From: Bog-159 sp963738345
GTDB lineage: Bacteria > Acidobacteriota > Terriglobia > Bryobacterales > Bryobacteraceae
Length of the DNA stretch: 64,000 nucleotides
Assembly (NCBI GenBank): GCA_963738345.1
Contig: CAVTWI010000001.1
Location: 310,001-374,000 of the forward strand
Direction of reading: 5' to 3'
The notes beneath the pieces were generated by a model. It searched no databases. It worked only from the letters and a program-made list of their open reading frames with translations, and had not been told where the DNA came from. Numbering within the stretch: position 1 is the stretch's first letter; the number at the start of each line of letters is the position of its first letter. A program made the translations under genes and the position numbers. Below are positions 44,609 to 53,885 of this stretch, in pieces.

Positions 44609-46249
44609 CTACTGCTGCGACGCGGGGGCGCCGCCGCCCAATATACCAATCGCATCGCCAGAGACGACTAGTTCCACGCGGCGATTTTGCTGCCGTCCGG
44701 CGGCCGTATCGTTCGAGGCAACCGGATCAGATTTGCCCAAGCCCGTGGCTGTGATGTTGGCGGAAGATACGCCCTGCTCTGTCAGAAAATCGCGGACGGC
44801 GTCTGCGCGCTGTTCCGAAAGTTTCTGATTGTATTCGTCGGTGCCGACGCTGTCAGTGTGACCTTCGAGTTGCAGTTTCAGCCCGGGATAAGCCAACAGA
44901 ATACCGGATACTTTGGCCATCTTCTCGCGCGCGCCCGGCTTCAGCGTGTACTTGTTGAAATCGAAAAGCACGTCGTTGATGTTGACGATGAGGCCACGCG
45001 CGGACTCGCGGGTTTCGAGCACGGCGTTCAACTGCGCTCGCAGGCGTTCGCGCATCTGCTCCTTCTCGGCTTCGGCTTGCTGGCGACCGGCATTCGCAGC
45101 GGCGGCAGCTTGTTGGGCGCGCTCCGCTTCGGCTTGGGCGGCCTGCTGTTGTTGCAGCGCGGCGGCGCGAGCAGCGTCCGCGGCGGCTTTATCCTGGACC
45201 GCTTGGGCTGAGGCAGCCTCCGCTTCGCGGCGGGCCTGCTCGGCGGCTAAGCGCTGAGCTTCGGCGGCGGCGCGGGCAGCATCGGCGGCCTGCGCGTTAG
45301 CCTGCGCCTGTTCCGCGTTGGCCCGTGCCTGGTCGGCTGCGGCACGCTGCGCGGCGAGTTGTTCTTCCTTCATGCGGCGCTCATTGGCCAGTTGCTCTTC
45401 TTCCATCTTGCGATAGGTGATGATGCGGGCGTCTTCAGCCATCTGGGCCGCTTCGCGGGCATTGGTTTCGACGGGCTTTCCGCCGCCGCGGTTGGGGCCG
45501 CTCATGAAGTCCTCTGCATTCTGCAGGGCAATGGTGGCCTTCTGGAAGGTATCCGCAGCGTACTTGTCGGCGCCAGCGAGCCGTGCGATCTCTACCGCAT
45601 TCTCGGCTTCGGCCAATTGCAGAGGACCTTTGGGCTTGATTTTTACCGGCACATAGGCAGTTTTGTTCATCACGTACTGGCCGCGCTTCAACAATTCGTA
45701 TTTCGCGTCCACGTGCTCCATGGTTCCGGTGGTGTCGTTGCGGACGAAGTTTTCCATCACGACCACGTCGCTCGGCTGGGTGACCGCGAAATAAGGCTCG
45801 GCCGTGACAATCAGGCCGAACACCTGCAGGGAGCTGGTTGCCAGCAGGCTGCTGTGATCACCGTTGAGCGCCAGTTCGCCGATATTCTGGGCACGCCCTT
45901 CGGGCGTAATAGCCCACAGGACGTATGTAAGATATTCGGGGCCGAATTGGCTGGCCGGCGTCATTTTGTTTACTTTTACGTCGATCTTGGTGGAGCCCAT
46001 CTGGCTTTCGACGCGGGCCTCGCCGCGCGCCATTGGCATCAATTCGGTACCGCGGAAGTCGATCTGGGTGGTGCCGCTGCGATGGTGATAATTGATCGCG
46101 CTGATGGTGCGGGACACTACCGTCACCCGAAAAATAGGCATCGGCTGACCAGTCTGGTCAGGAGTCATAGCGGGTTGCTGCTGCGTCGGATTCGGTACCT
46201 GCGCGCACATCGTAGCGAGTGCGGCGAAAAATACTGCTGCGGCTTTCAT
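44609..46249 (-). CDS. OmpA-family outer-membrane protein with coiled-coil region
   Basis: A 546-residue protein with a signal peptide (MKAAAVFFAALATMCA). Residues about 35-215 form an N-terminal beta domain of unknown fold (VVSRTISAINYHHRSGTTQIDF). Residues about 225-410 form a long Ala/Glu/Gln-rich coiled coil with many AAAEAQ/QAEAE runs. Residues about 425-535 are an OmpA domain that binds peptidoglycan: LFDFNKYTLKPGAREKMAKV, LQLEGHTDSVGTDEYN, LSEQRADAVRDFL and QNRRVELVVSG. An AGGAGG site precedes the ATG. It probably links the outer membrane to the cell wall. Confidence 0.88.
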   Translation of the reverse strand: MKAAAVFFAALATMCAQVPNPTQQQPAMTPDQTGQPMPIFRVTVVSRTISAINYHHRSGTTQIDFRGTELMPMARGEARVESQMGSTKIDVKVNKMTPASQFGPEYLTYVLWAITPEGRAQNIGELALNGDHSSLLATSSLQVFGLIVTAEPYFAVTQPSDVVVMENFVRNDTTGTMEHVDAKYELLKRGQYVMNKTAYVPVKIKPKGPLQLAEAENAVEIARLAGADKYAADTFQKATIALQNAEDFMSGPNRGGGKPVETNAREAAQMAEDARIITYRKMEEEQLANERRMKEEQLAAQRAAADQARANAEQAQANAQAADAARAAAEAQRLAAEQARREAEAASAQAVQDKAAADAARAAALQQQQAAQAEAERAQQAAAAANAGRQQAEAEKEQMRERLRAQLNAVLETRESARGLIVNINDVLFDFNKYTLKPGAREKMAKVSGILLAYPGLKLQLEGHTDSVGTDEYNQKLSEQRADAVRDFLTEQGVSSANITATGLGKSDPVASNDTAAGRQQNRRVELVVSGDAIGILGGGAPASQQ

Positions 46250-46362
46250 GTCTTTAATCGAACCTCCTTGGCAAGGTCAAGCAATCGGCTCGCCGCTGTA
46301 TGGGAAAATACTGGTTCTAACGAAGTGCGGGGGAAGGCCCGCGCAGGCCGGACCCTGCCCAC

Positions 46363-47514
46363 ATGTGCGCACAGCAACCTTTTTCCTTTGAAATCTTAGC
46401 CGAGTGTCCGGTGACGCGGGCTCGCGCAGGCGTGCTCCATACGCCGCACGGGATAGTGGCAACTCCGGTGTTCATGCCGGTGGGAACGCAGGCCACGGTG
46501 AAAGGTCTGTCGCCGCGCGAACTGGCGGACGATCTGGATGTGCGGATTTTGCTGGCCAATACTTATCATCTGTATCTGCGGCCGGGGCCCGACCTGATTC
46601 GCACGATGGGCGGTCTGCACCGGTTCATGGCGTGGCCGCGCGCGATACTTACCGATTCGGGCGGGTTCCAGGTTTTTAGCCTGAGCGGATTGCGCAAGAT
46701 CACCGACGAAGGTGTCGTATTTCAATCTCACCTGAATGGCGATACGCACAAGTTCACGCCGGAGAATACGGTCGAGACCCAACTGGCTTACGGCAGCGAC
46801 ATCATGATGGTGCTGGACGAGTGTCCCGAGTATCCTGTGAGCCACGAGTATGCGCGCACATCAATGCGGCGGACGGTAGATTGGGCGCGCACCGCTTTCG
46901 CCTATTTTGAACGGCGGCGCGTCGAGTTGGACACCCGTCACGCGCTGTTTCCGATCGTGCAGGGCTCGATGTTCCCCGATCTGCGCAAGGAATGCGCCAC
47001 GCAACTGGTGGAACTTGAAGCGGATGGATATGCCATCGGAGGGCTTTCGGTGGGGGAACCGCGGCCTTTGAGCCTGGAAATGGTGGAGCTGGCGGAACCG
47101 TTGCTGCCAAGGTCGCGGCCGCGCTACGCCATGGGCGTGGGAATGCCGGAAGAACTCCCGGAGTACGTAGCGCGCGGCGTGGATATGATGGATTGCGTGC
47201 TGCCGTCGCGCAATGCCCGCAACGGATGCCTGTTTACCTCGGAGGGCGCGGTTCGGATTAAGCAGGCGCGCTACCGGGACGATCCGCGACCGGTGGATCC
47301 GGCTTGCGGGTGCTACACCTGCGCCACTTTCTCACGCGCCTACCTGCGGCATTTGTTTCAGGCGAGTGAGATCCTGTATGCGTCGCTGGCCACGCTTCAC
47401 AACGTTCGGCGCTATCTGGACATTATGCGGGAAATCCGGCAAGCCATTCTGGAAGGGCGTTATCCCGAGTACTTGCGCCAGGTGCGGGACATAGCTGGGC
47501 AAGAGCCTTTATAA
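46363..47514 (+). CDS. tgt: Queuine tRNA-ribosyltransferase
   Basis: A 383-residue tRNA-guanine transglycosylase that exchanges guanine-34 for preQ1 in tRNAs with GUN anticodons. ILTDSGGFQVFSLSGLRKITDEGV holds the catalytic aspartate region, ALFPIVQGSMFPDLRKECA and AIGGLSVGEP are invariant, and the zinc ligands are CGCYTCATFSRAYLRHLF. The next gene, trxB, starts 94 bp later. Confidence 0.96.
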   Translation: MCAQQPFSFEILAECPVTRARAGVLHTPHGIVATPVFMPVGTQATVKGLSPRELADDLDVRILLANTYHLYLRPGPDLIRTMGGLHRFMAWPRAILTDSGGFQVFSLSGLRKITDEGVVFQSHLNGDTHKFTPENTVETQLAYGSDIMMVLDECPEYPVSHEYARTSMRRTVDWARTAFAYFERRRVELDTRHALFPIVQGSMFPDLRKECATQLVELEADGYAIGGLSVGEPRPLSLEMVELAEPLLPRSRPRYAMGVGMPEELPEYVARGVDMMDCVLPSRNARNGCLFTSEGAVRIKQARYRDDPRPVDPACGCYTCATFSRAYLRHLFQASEILYASLATLHNVRRYLDIMREIRQAILEGRYPEYLRQVRDIAGQEPL

Positions 47515-47608
47515 GGTATGGGGCCGGCCACCTCGTGGACGCTCGGGCTTGGAGATTGGAGACCGCGGCGCCGCATCGCCGTGCTACATTGTAGAGTCTA
47601 ATTCCCAG

Positions 47609-48532
47609 ATGCGAAACGTACTGATTATAGGGTCCGGCTGCGCGGGAAACACGGCTGCGGTTTACGCGGCGCGCGCCAATCTGAATCCCCTGGTAGTATC
47701 CGGAAAACATGCCGGGGGGCAGTTATCGCTGACCACGCTGGTCGAGAATTTCCCAGGCTTTCCGGAAGGGATCAACGGTCCCGACCTGGTGGAAAACATC
47801 AAGCTGCAGGCTCTCAATTTCGGCGCCGAATACATCCATGGCGATGTGATCGACACGGATCTTTCGTGCCACCCGTTCCGAATCAACGTGGAAGGCGAGT
47901 GGATCGAGACGCTGACATTGATTATTGCGTCGGGCGCATCGGCGCGCTGGCTGGGGCTCGATTCTGAGCAACAATTGATCGGGCACGGGGTGAGTTCCTG
48001 CGCCACGTGCGACGGATTTTTCTATCGCGGCAAAAAGATCATGGTCGTGGGGGGCGGCGACTCCGCCATGGAGGAAGCCAACTTCCTCACGCGCTTCGGT
48101 TCGGAGGTATCGCTGGTACACCGGCGGGACCAGTTCCGCGCGTCGAAGATCATGCTCGACCGGGTGAAGCACAATCCCAAGATCAAGATGCTGACCAATA
48201 CGGTGGTGGAGGAAGTTTCGGATCCCGCCAAGCAGATCGTCACCGGAGTGCGGCTGAAGAACGTCGCCACGGGCGCGATTTGGGAGCAGGAGGTGGACGG
48301 GTTCTTCGTGGCGATCGGTCACATTCCGAACACGGCTGTCTTCAAGGGCCAGATCGATACCGACCTGGACGGATATATTCTGTCGAAGGGCGGCGCGAAG
48401 ACCAACATTCCCGGCGTGTTTCATGCCGGCGACGTGGAAGATCGCGTGTATAAGCAGGCCATCACCGCGGCGGGTGCGGGGTGCAAGGCGGCTATGGAAG
48501 CGGAGCGGTATCTGGAAGCGGAGGGACATTGA
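47609..48532 (+). CDS. trxB: Thioredoxin reductase
   Basis: A 307-residue flavoenzyme reducing thioredoxin with NADPH. The FAD motif is GSGCAGNTAAVYAAR (residues 8-22), where most family members have Pro in place of C11. The redox pair C131-A-T-C134 lies in SSCATCDGFFY, and GGGDSAMEEANFLTRFG binds NADPH. GVFHAGDVEDRVYKQAITAAGAG closes the protein. The ATG at 47609 begins the conserved sequence; the frame extends to 47549. Its stop overlaps the start of ridA (TGATG). Confidence 0.94.
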   Translation: MRNVLIIGSGCAGNTAAVYAARANLNPLVVSGKHAGGQLSLTTLVENFPGFPEGINGPDLVENIKLQALNFGAEYIHGDVIDTDLSCHPFRINVEGEWIETLTLIIASGASARWLGLDSEQQLIGHGVSSCATCDGFFYRGKKIMVVGGGDSAMEEANFLTRFGSEVSLVHRRDQFRASKIMLDRVKHNPKIKMLTNTVVEEVSDPAKQIVTGVRLKNVATGAIWEQEVDGFFVAIGHIPNTAVFKGQIDTDLDGYILSKGGAKTNIPGVFHAGDVEDRVYKQAITAAGAGCKAAMEAERYLEAEGH

Positions 48533-48921
48533 TGATCGAACGATTGAGTCCGCCGGGCGTGCCGGCGCCGCGCGGTCCATATTCGCCGGCGGTGCGCGCG
48601 GGCGATTTCATATTTGTATCGGGACAAGTGCCGGTGGATCCGGCGACGAACAAGGTGGAGTTGGGCGATATCAGTCACGAGACGCGTCTCGTGCTGACGA
48701 ATATCAAGCGCATTCTGGAAGGTTGCGGCGCGAGCATGGCCGACGTGGTGAAGTGCTCGGTGTTTCTGGCGGATGGCAAGGATTTCGGCGCGATGAACGA
48801 GGTTTACACGGAGTTCTTCGGCGCGGATAAACCGGCGCGGACTACGGTGGCTTGCCAGTTTGCGATGCCTGGGTTAAAGGTGGAGATCGACTGTATCGCG
48901 TACCATCCTTGCGCAAGTTAA
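48532..48921 (+). CDS. ridA: RidA family protein (reactive intermediate deaminase)
   Basis: A 129-residue RidA/YjgF protein. PAPRGPYSPAVRAGDFIFVSGQVPVDPATN opens the fold, LKRILEGCGASMADVVKCSVFLADG-like sequence follows, and ARTTVACQFAMPGLKVEIDCIAY gives the arginine and glutamate of the imine-binding pocket. It hydrolyses enamine/imine by-products of PLP enzymes. Start overlaps the trxB stop, so the two are coupled. Confidence 0.93.
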   Translation: MIERLSPPGVPAPRGPYSPAVRAGDFIFVSGQVPVDPATNKVELGDISHETRLVLTNIKRILEGCGASMADVVKCSVFLADGKDFGAMNEVYTEFFGADKPARTTVACQFAMPGLKVEIDCIAYHPCAS

Positions 48922-48965
48922 CGTCGGGCATCAGTCTTAAGCCTGCCCGCTGGGTCTCGAGCGCA

Positions 48966-51900
48966 TCAGAACAGGTACTTGAGTCCGAACTGGATCAGTC
49001 GCGGGGCGACGGCAGTCTGGGTGATAACGCCAAAGGTGGCCGAGCCCAGCGTAGTCCCTGGATTCGAAAACTGCGGATGGTTCAAAGCGTTATAAAACTC
49101 CGCGCGGAAGCCCAGTTCGGCCGCTTCGCGGAGTCCGCCGACGCGCCAGCGCTTGCCCAGCGAAAGATCGGCATTTACCTGTCCGGGTCCGTTCATGATG
49201 CTTTCGCCCGCGTTGCCGTAGGCCGCCGAACCGTCGGAACCCAACACGGCGGGGGCGCAAATCGCGGCCTGGTTGATCCACTGGTTCAAACGGGCGGAGA
49301 CGCTGCCGCTGGTGGCGAGTGACGCATAGGTAGCGCCGGGACACATAGTAATGGTCGATGTGGCGGCGCGGCCGTAGACCGTACCGCCGTTGGGGTCCGT
49401 CAGCGTCAAAAGCAATCCGCTTTGCACTAGCACGATGCCGGTGAGAGACCAGCCCTGGGCCAGGGCGCGCGTGAACTGCGTGCCGCCGGCGAGGGCGGGT
49501 AATTGGTAATCGAAGTTGGCGATCATGCGATGGGTGCGGTCATAGCCGGCGCGCGACTTACTCTGTGCGAGGTCATACTGGTCGTTCAAGACAGTCACAT
49601 CGTTCTCGGATTTCGAGTAAGTGTAGGCAGCTTGCAGAGTCAACCCTTTGGACATCTGCTTGCGCAAGGTGGCTTGCATGCTGTTGTACCAGGACGTGCC
49701 GGTGAACTCACTAGTGACGAGCGCGGTCTGGGTCTCGCCCAGGACCGGCACGCGCTGCGGCGCATTTGCAGAGGTATTAGTGGTGATGCAATCGGTGGCG
49801 ACACCGTCGTAACCGCAGTTCACCGGTTGCTCGGCGCTGGCCAACAGCGGCTGGTTGAGGCCGCGCGAGAGCAGTAAGTGGTCGCCATGCGAACCCACAT
49901 AGCCTAAGTCAAGAGACAGGCTGCCCACTAACCGGATCTTAGTCGTAACATTCCATTGCTGCAGCCGCGGAATGGCATACAGGGGACCGGCGATGCGGTC
50001 GGAAAGCTGCGAGGTGAGGGTGCGCGGCACGTAGCCGAGGGTAGTCGTGGGGAAGGGTTTGGCAAGAGTCGAGAAGTTGTTGCTGGAATCGGCGTTGGTG
50101 AATCCCTGGGCGAAGGGCACAGAAGTGAATGGCGGCGCGGTAGAGGCGTTCCCGCCGGCGGGAGGATTCTGATAGAACCAGCCGTATGCGCCGCCGAGGA
50201 TGAAGCGTCCGCTCGATCCGAAGGGCTGCGAGGAAAAGCCCAGCCGTGGTGCGAACTTATCCAGCGGCGCGCCGTTGGCATAGAAACTTTTGGAAGTGCG
50301 CACCACTACGCCGGCAGGTGCGGGTCCGAAGGGTTGGCCCGTGTAGGGATCGATCAGTTGCGGATTGTAATTCGCCGCGACCGTGTTACCGGCCAGGGTG
50401 CCTCCGGCGGGCGGCAGGGCATTCGCCAACAGCATCGCAAGCGACTCGTTGCCGATGGTCCCGGCTTCGTCAAGGGAGGGTCCGATATATTCCCAGCGCA
50501 GCCCGAGGTTAGCGGAGAAGCGCGCAGTCAGTTTGACATCGTCCTGGATGAAAGCCGCTCCATAATAGCGGCGGTAGCGGTACTGGACTTCGCCATTCGG
50601 ACCGACACCCTCGTTGGCTTGCACGGACTCCACGTTGCTGAGTCCGCTGGGACTCTGGTTCTCGGCGGCACTGAGTCCGACCAGGAAATCTTCGAAGGTC
50701 TGGAAGGTGATTTTGCCGCGAGCGCCGCCGGTGTCGGAACGGCCGTTGTACTGGTCGAGGAAGAATGCGCCGCCGCGCAGACGGTGTTTGCCATGGACCC
50801 ACGAGAGGTTATCGCCCCACGAATAAGTGCGCGTCTCGAAGTGGTTGTCGTTGGGGTCGGATCCGAAGAGGCGGAAGGAGCCCATGGGTCCGAGCACGGT
50901 GATCTCGGGCGGGTCCGCAAAGAGTGGATCGACCGGCGTGATTCCGGCCTCGGCCGCGCTGGGCATACCGACGGCGTGGGTATCGGTGCGGTTGCGGGTG
51001 AAGGTCATTACCGCTTCATTCACGGTATTGGCGCTGGCTTGGGTGGTGAAGCGGAGACTGGTGGCCACGTCGGTAGCTGCCAGGGCCTGCGGGGATCCGA
51101 AGCCGGGCACGATCGGCGCACCCGGATAACCGCCCGGCGATCCGAAGGTGCGCAGTTGGTCCACCGTGGCGGTGAACACACGCGCGGAAATCGTGTTGCG
51201 AGGCGACATCACGTAGTCGCCGTTGGCCAAGTAATGATTCTCGTTGTAAGTGGACGGCATGCTGTAAGACGAGAAGCCGAGCCCGGCATTGGGTCCACTT
51301 GCAATGATGGTTTGCGGGGAGGGAATCAGGTAATTGCCGGTAGCATCCTTCATCTGCAACAAGCGGAGAGCGACAGGATTGATAGCGGCGGTGCTGGCGG
51401 TGTTTTGGTCGTGGCAGTCGAGTTGTTTGCCGCCGGCGTAGGTTTGATAATTGGCGTTGTCGGCATGATTGGCGGCGCAGAATTGGGCGGAGAGCGCGGC
51501 GGCGGAGCGGTCACTGGTGAGCGCTGGCAAGATCGGGTTCGAGACAGAGGTGGGGTCGAGCCCGTTGACCTGCCGCGTGCCTTGGTATGACGCGAAGAAG
51601 AACAGCTTGTCGCGAATGACCGGTCCGCCGGTGGTGGCGCCGAACTGATTCTGCTTCAGGTCGGGCTTAGGCTGTCCAGCGATGTTGCGGAAGAAGGCGT
51701 TGGCGTTGAAGATATCGTTGCGTACGAATTCCCAAAGGTCGCCATGCAGGCTGTTGTCGCCGCGTTTGGTCATCAGATTGGTGTTGGGCACCATGGCGCC
51801 GAACATGGCATCGTTCTGCGAGGTCTGAATTTTGAATTGCGAGATGGCGTCCGGATTGGGCACGGTGCTGGGGGCATAGGCGCCGTCGACGGTGTAACCA

Positions 51901-52472
51901 CCCGCGGTGGTGTTGCCGTTGACATTGACGCTGGGTGTGCCGCGGCCGAGCGTGCCGGCGTTGTTGACGCTGGCCACCGAACCGGAAGACATGGATAGCA
52001 CCTGCGTGAAATTGCGGGTATTGAGCGGCACGGCAGTGATGGTCTTCTGATCGACCAGGGTGCCGGTGGAGGGCGCCACCGTGCGCGTATGGCAGGCGCA
52101 CTCGATGGTGATGGCAGTGTCGCCCGGCGCCAGCACGGCGTCGAGCACAGGCACTTCCGCAGCGTTGAGGATCAACTCCGCGAAGCGCGCGATTTTGAAA
52201 CCAGCGTGCGAGAATTCGATTTCGTAAGCACCTGGCGGCAACAGTGAGAAATGGAAAGCGCCCGATGCATCGGTCATCGCAGAGAAACGCTCACCGGTGG
52301 CGGCGTTGAGGATAGCGACTGAAACCTCGGCCACGGGCTGAGCCGAGGTATCGGTTACGGATCCTTCCAACGCGCCCGCCGAGGCCGACTGTGCGAGGGC
52401 GGGGATAGATGCCGCAACAAACAGCAATAGGGCGGCGAACAGCTTCGAAGGGGACAAACCAGATGTTATCAC
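48966..52472 (-). CDS. TonB-dependent receptor with carboxypeptidase-regulatory domain (Oar-like)
   Basis: A 1168-residue outer-membrane protein. Signal peptide (about residues 1-27, ending PALAQ), then a CarboxypepD_reg domain (ALEGSVTDTSAQPVAEVSVAILNAATGERFSAMTDASGAFHF), a plug (LNTRNFTQVLSMSSGSVASVNNAGTLGRG, VNVNGNTTAGGYTVDGAY) and a very large barrel ending in LIQFGLKYLF, with a terminal phenylalanine typical of barrel assembly. This is the large receptor type abundant in Solibacter-like genomes. GTG start with AGGAG six bases upstream. It is the likely partner of the TonB/ExbBD machine. Substrate unknown. Confidence 0.92.
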   Translation of the reverse strand: MITSGLSPSKLFAALLLFVAASIPALAQSASAGALEGSVTDTSAQPVAEVSVAILNAATGERFSAMTDASGAFHFSLLPPGAYEIEFSHAGFKIARFAELILNAAEVPVLDAVLAPGDTAITIECACHTRTVAPSTGTLVDQKTITAVPLNTRNFTQVLSMSSGSVASVNNAGTLGRGTPSVNVNGNTTAGGYTVDGAYAPSTVPNPDAISQFKIQTSQNDAMFGAMVPNTNLMTKRGDNSLHGDLWEFVRNDIFNANAFFRNIAGQPKPDLKQNQFGATTGGPVIRDKLFFFASYQGTRQVNGLDPTSVSNPILPALTSDRSAAALSAQFCAANHADNANYQTYAGGKQLDCHDQNTASTAAINPVALRLLQMKDATGNYLIPSPQTIIASGPNAGLGFSSYSMPSTYNENHYLANGDYVMSPRNTISARVFTATVDQLRTFGSPGGYPGAPIVPGFGSPQALAATDVATSLRFTTQASANTVNEAVMTFTRNRTDTHAVGMPSAAEAGITPVDPLFADPPEITVLGPMGSFRLFGSDPNDNHFETRTYSWGDNLSWVHGKHRLRGGAFFLDQYNGRSDTGGARGKITFQTFEDFLVGLSAAENQSPSGLSNVESVQANEGVGPNGEVQYRYRRYYGAAFIQDDVKLTARFSANLGLRWEYIGPSLDEAGTIGNESLAMLLANALPPAGGTLAGNTVAANYNPQLIDPYTGQPFGPAPAGVVVRTSKSFYANGAPLDKFAPRLGFSSQPFGSSGRFILGGAYGWFYQNPPAGGNASTAPPFTSVPFAQGFTNADSSNNFSTLAKPFPTTTLGYVPRTLTSQLSDRIAGPLYAIPRLQQWNVTTKIRLVGSLSLDLGYVGSHGDHLLLSRGLNQPLLASAEQPVNCGYDGVATDCITTNTSANAPQRVPVLGETQTALVTSEFTGTSWYNSMQATLRKQMSKGLTLQAAYTYSKSENDVTVLNDQYDLAQSKSRAGYDRTHRMIANFDYQLPALAGGTQFTRALAQGWSLTGIVLVQSGLLLTLTDPNGGTVYGRAATSTITMCPGATYASLATSGSVSARLNQWINQAAICAPAVLGSDGSAAYGNAGESIMNGPGQVNADLSLGKRWRVGGLREAAELGFRAEFYNALNHPQFSNPGTTLGSATFGVITQTAVAPRLIQFGLKYLF

Positions 52473-52522
52473 CCTGAACTCCTATTGCCCTGATTTATTT
52501 GTGAGCCGGATAGGATGGAGAG

Positions 52523-53266
52523 ATGGTGCGAGAAGATATCCAAATTCAAATGACGGCGGGGATTACGGACGCGGTGATTTACCGGCCGGAAGGCGATGGG
52601 CAATGGCCGGGGGTTTTGTACCTGACGGATATTGGCGGCATCCGTCCGGCTTATCACGAAACGGCGCAACGGTTGGCCGGAGAAGGATACGTGGTGCTGA
52701 TGCCCAATGTATTCTACCGGACGGCGAAGCCCCCGGTGCTACCGCGCAATCCCAGCGACAGCGAGGAAGATTTTCGCAAGCGGTTTACGAAACTGACCTC
52801 GCCGTTGACTCCGGAGGCGGTGGAGAGCGATGCCGCCATCTACGTGGATGCGTTGGAAGGGCTGCGGGGTGTAAGGTCGGGGTCGCGATTGGGCGTGGTG
52901 GGCTACTGTTTCACGGGCGCTTTTGCATTGCGGGTGGCGGCGGTGCGCCCCGGGCAGATAGTCGCGGCGGCATCGTTTCATGGCGGCAGCCTGGCGACGG
53001 AAGCCCCGACGAGCCCGCATCTGCTGCTGCCGCGCATCAAAGCGCGTTTGTATTTTGGACACGCGGTAAACGATCGCAGCATGCCGGAGGAAGCCATTCG
53101 AAAACTGGAGGCGGCGCTGAAGGAATGGGGCGGCCGGTATGAGAGCGAAGTCTATGATGGCGCTTATCATTCCTGGACGGCGTTGGACAGCCCCGTATAC
53201 AATCCCGCGCAAGCGGAGCGTGCGTTTACGAAGCTTACGGAGTTGTTGGCCGCGACGTTGCGCTAG
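52523..53266 (+). CDS. Dienelactone hydrolase family protein
   Basis: A 247-residue alpha/beta hydrolase. The nucleophile is a cysteine in VVGYCFTGAFAL (DLH signature with Cys in place of Ser); the aspartate is in HAVNDRSMPEEAI and the histidine in YDGAYHSWTAL. Family members open cyclic dienelactones or other esters. No signal peptide. The last 32 bp overlap the convergent gene at 53235-53825. Confidence 0.9.
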   Translation: MVREDIQIQMTAGITDAVIYRPEGDGQWPGVLYLTDIGGIRPAYHETAQRLAGEGYVVLMPNVFYRTAKPPVLPRNPSDSEEDFRKRFTKLTSPLTPEAVESDAAIYVDALEGLRGVRSGSRLGVVGYCFTGAFALRVAAVRPGQIVAAASFHGGSLATEAPTSPHLLLPRIKARLYFGHAVNDRSMPEEAIRKLEAALKEWGGRYESEVYDGAYHSWTALDSPVYNPAQAERAFTKLTELLAATLR

Positions 53267-53825
53267 GCGTCAAGCGAACCAGGGTCGGTTTATGGAACCA
53301 GGTTTCATCGCCGATGATGAAACAACCAATTGGAAATCCGCCTTCGTGGTCGATGATGAGGCCAGCAACGCGGATACCGGCGGGCACGTTGAAGCGGCGG
53401 GTAGCCGCAACGGAATCTCCGGGACCAAGTCTAACGGCTATCGGGACTGCTGCGTCATCGGGAACGGGGTCGTAACGGTGGCCGCTTGGGTCGGTCAGGT
53501 ATACCACCACGTTCTTTTCGGACTGCGATATGCCGCGCGCGGTGCTAGAGATGCGGAGGGTCACGAGGTAGGATGGCGTGGCGCTTTCTACCGCGATACA
53601 CCAGTCATCGAAACAGCGGCGTTCGCCGATTTGGAGTATGGTGCGGGGCCAGAAGGCGGAGGAAACGATTACGACGGCCATGTACGCGGCGGCGCAGATG
53701 GCGTAATTGCGCAGTACGGCCAGCGCACGCGAGCCCCGGCCGCGGAGGGCGAGTGAGGCCGCGATGAGCAGCGTTACTACCGATGTCAGGAATAGAAGGA
53801 TAAACAGGAGGTCAAATATACTCAT
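53235..53825 (-). CDS. Hypothetical membrane protein with extracytoplasmic beta domain
   Basis: A 196-residue protein with two N-terminal membrane helices (IFDLLFILLFLTSVVTLLIA and ICAAAYMAVVIVSSAFW). The rest (about residues 60-190) is predicted to be an extracytoplasmic beta-sandwich (SYLVTLRISSTARG, NVVVYLTDPSGHRYDPVPDD, AATRRFNVPAGIRVAGLII). Not recognised. Its end overlaps the dienelactone hydrolase gene. Confidence 0.7.
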   Translation of the reverse strand: MSIFDLLFILLFLTSVVTLLIAASLALRGRGSRALAVLRNYAICAAAYMAVVIVSSAFWPRTILQIGERRCFDDWCIAVESATPSYLVTLRISSTARGISQSEKNVVVYLTDPSGHRYDPVPDDAAVPIAVRLGPGDSVAATRRFNVPAGIRVAGLIIDHEGGFPIGCFIIGDETWFHKPTLVRLTPSATSRPTTP

Positions 53826-53885
53826 AAGCGCTCCTCACCAAGGAGTACTTTGCAGTATAGAGAAGGCGTGCCGGAATTGCAAGCC

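Noticed and set aside
49956..51590. 544-codon open frame opposite the large TonB-dependent receptor
   Set aside because: Lies fully inside a recognised receptor gene on the other strand and has no family match or ribosome binding site.
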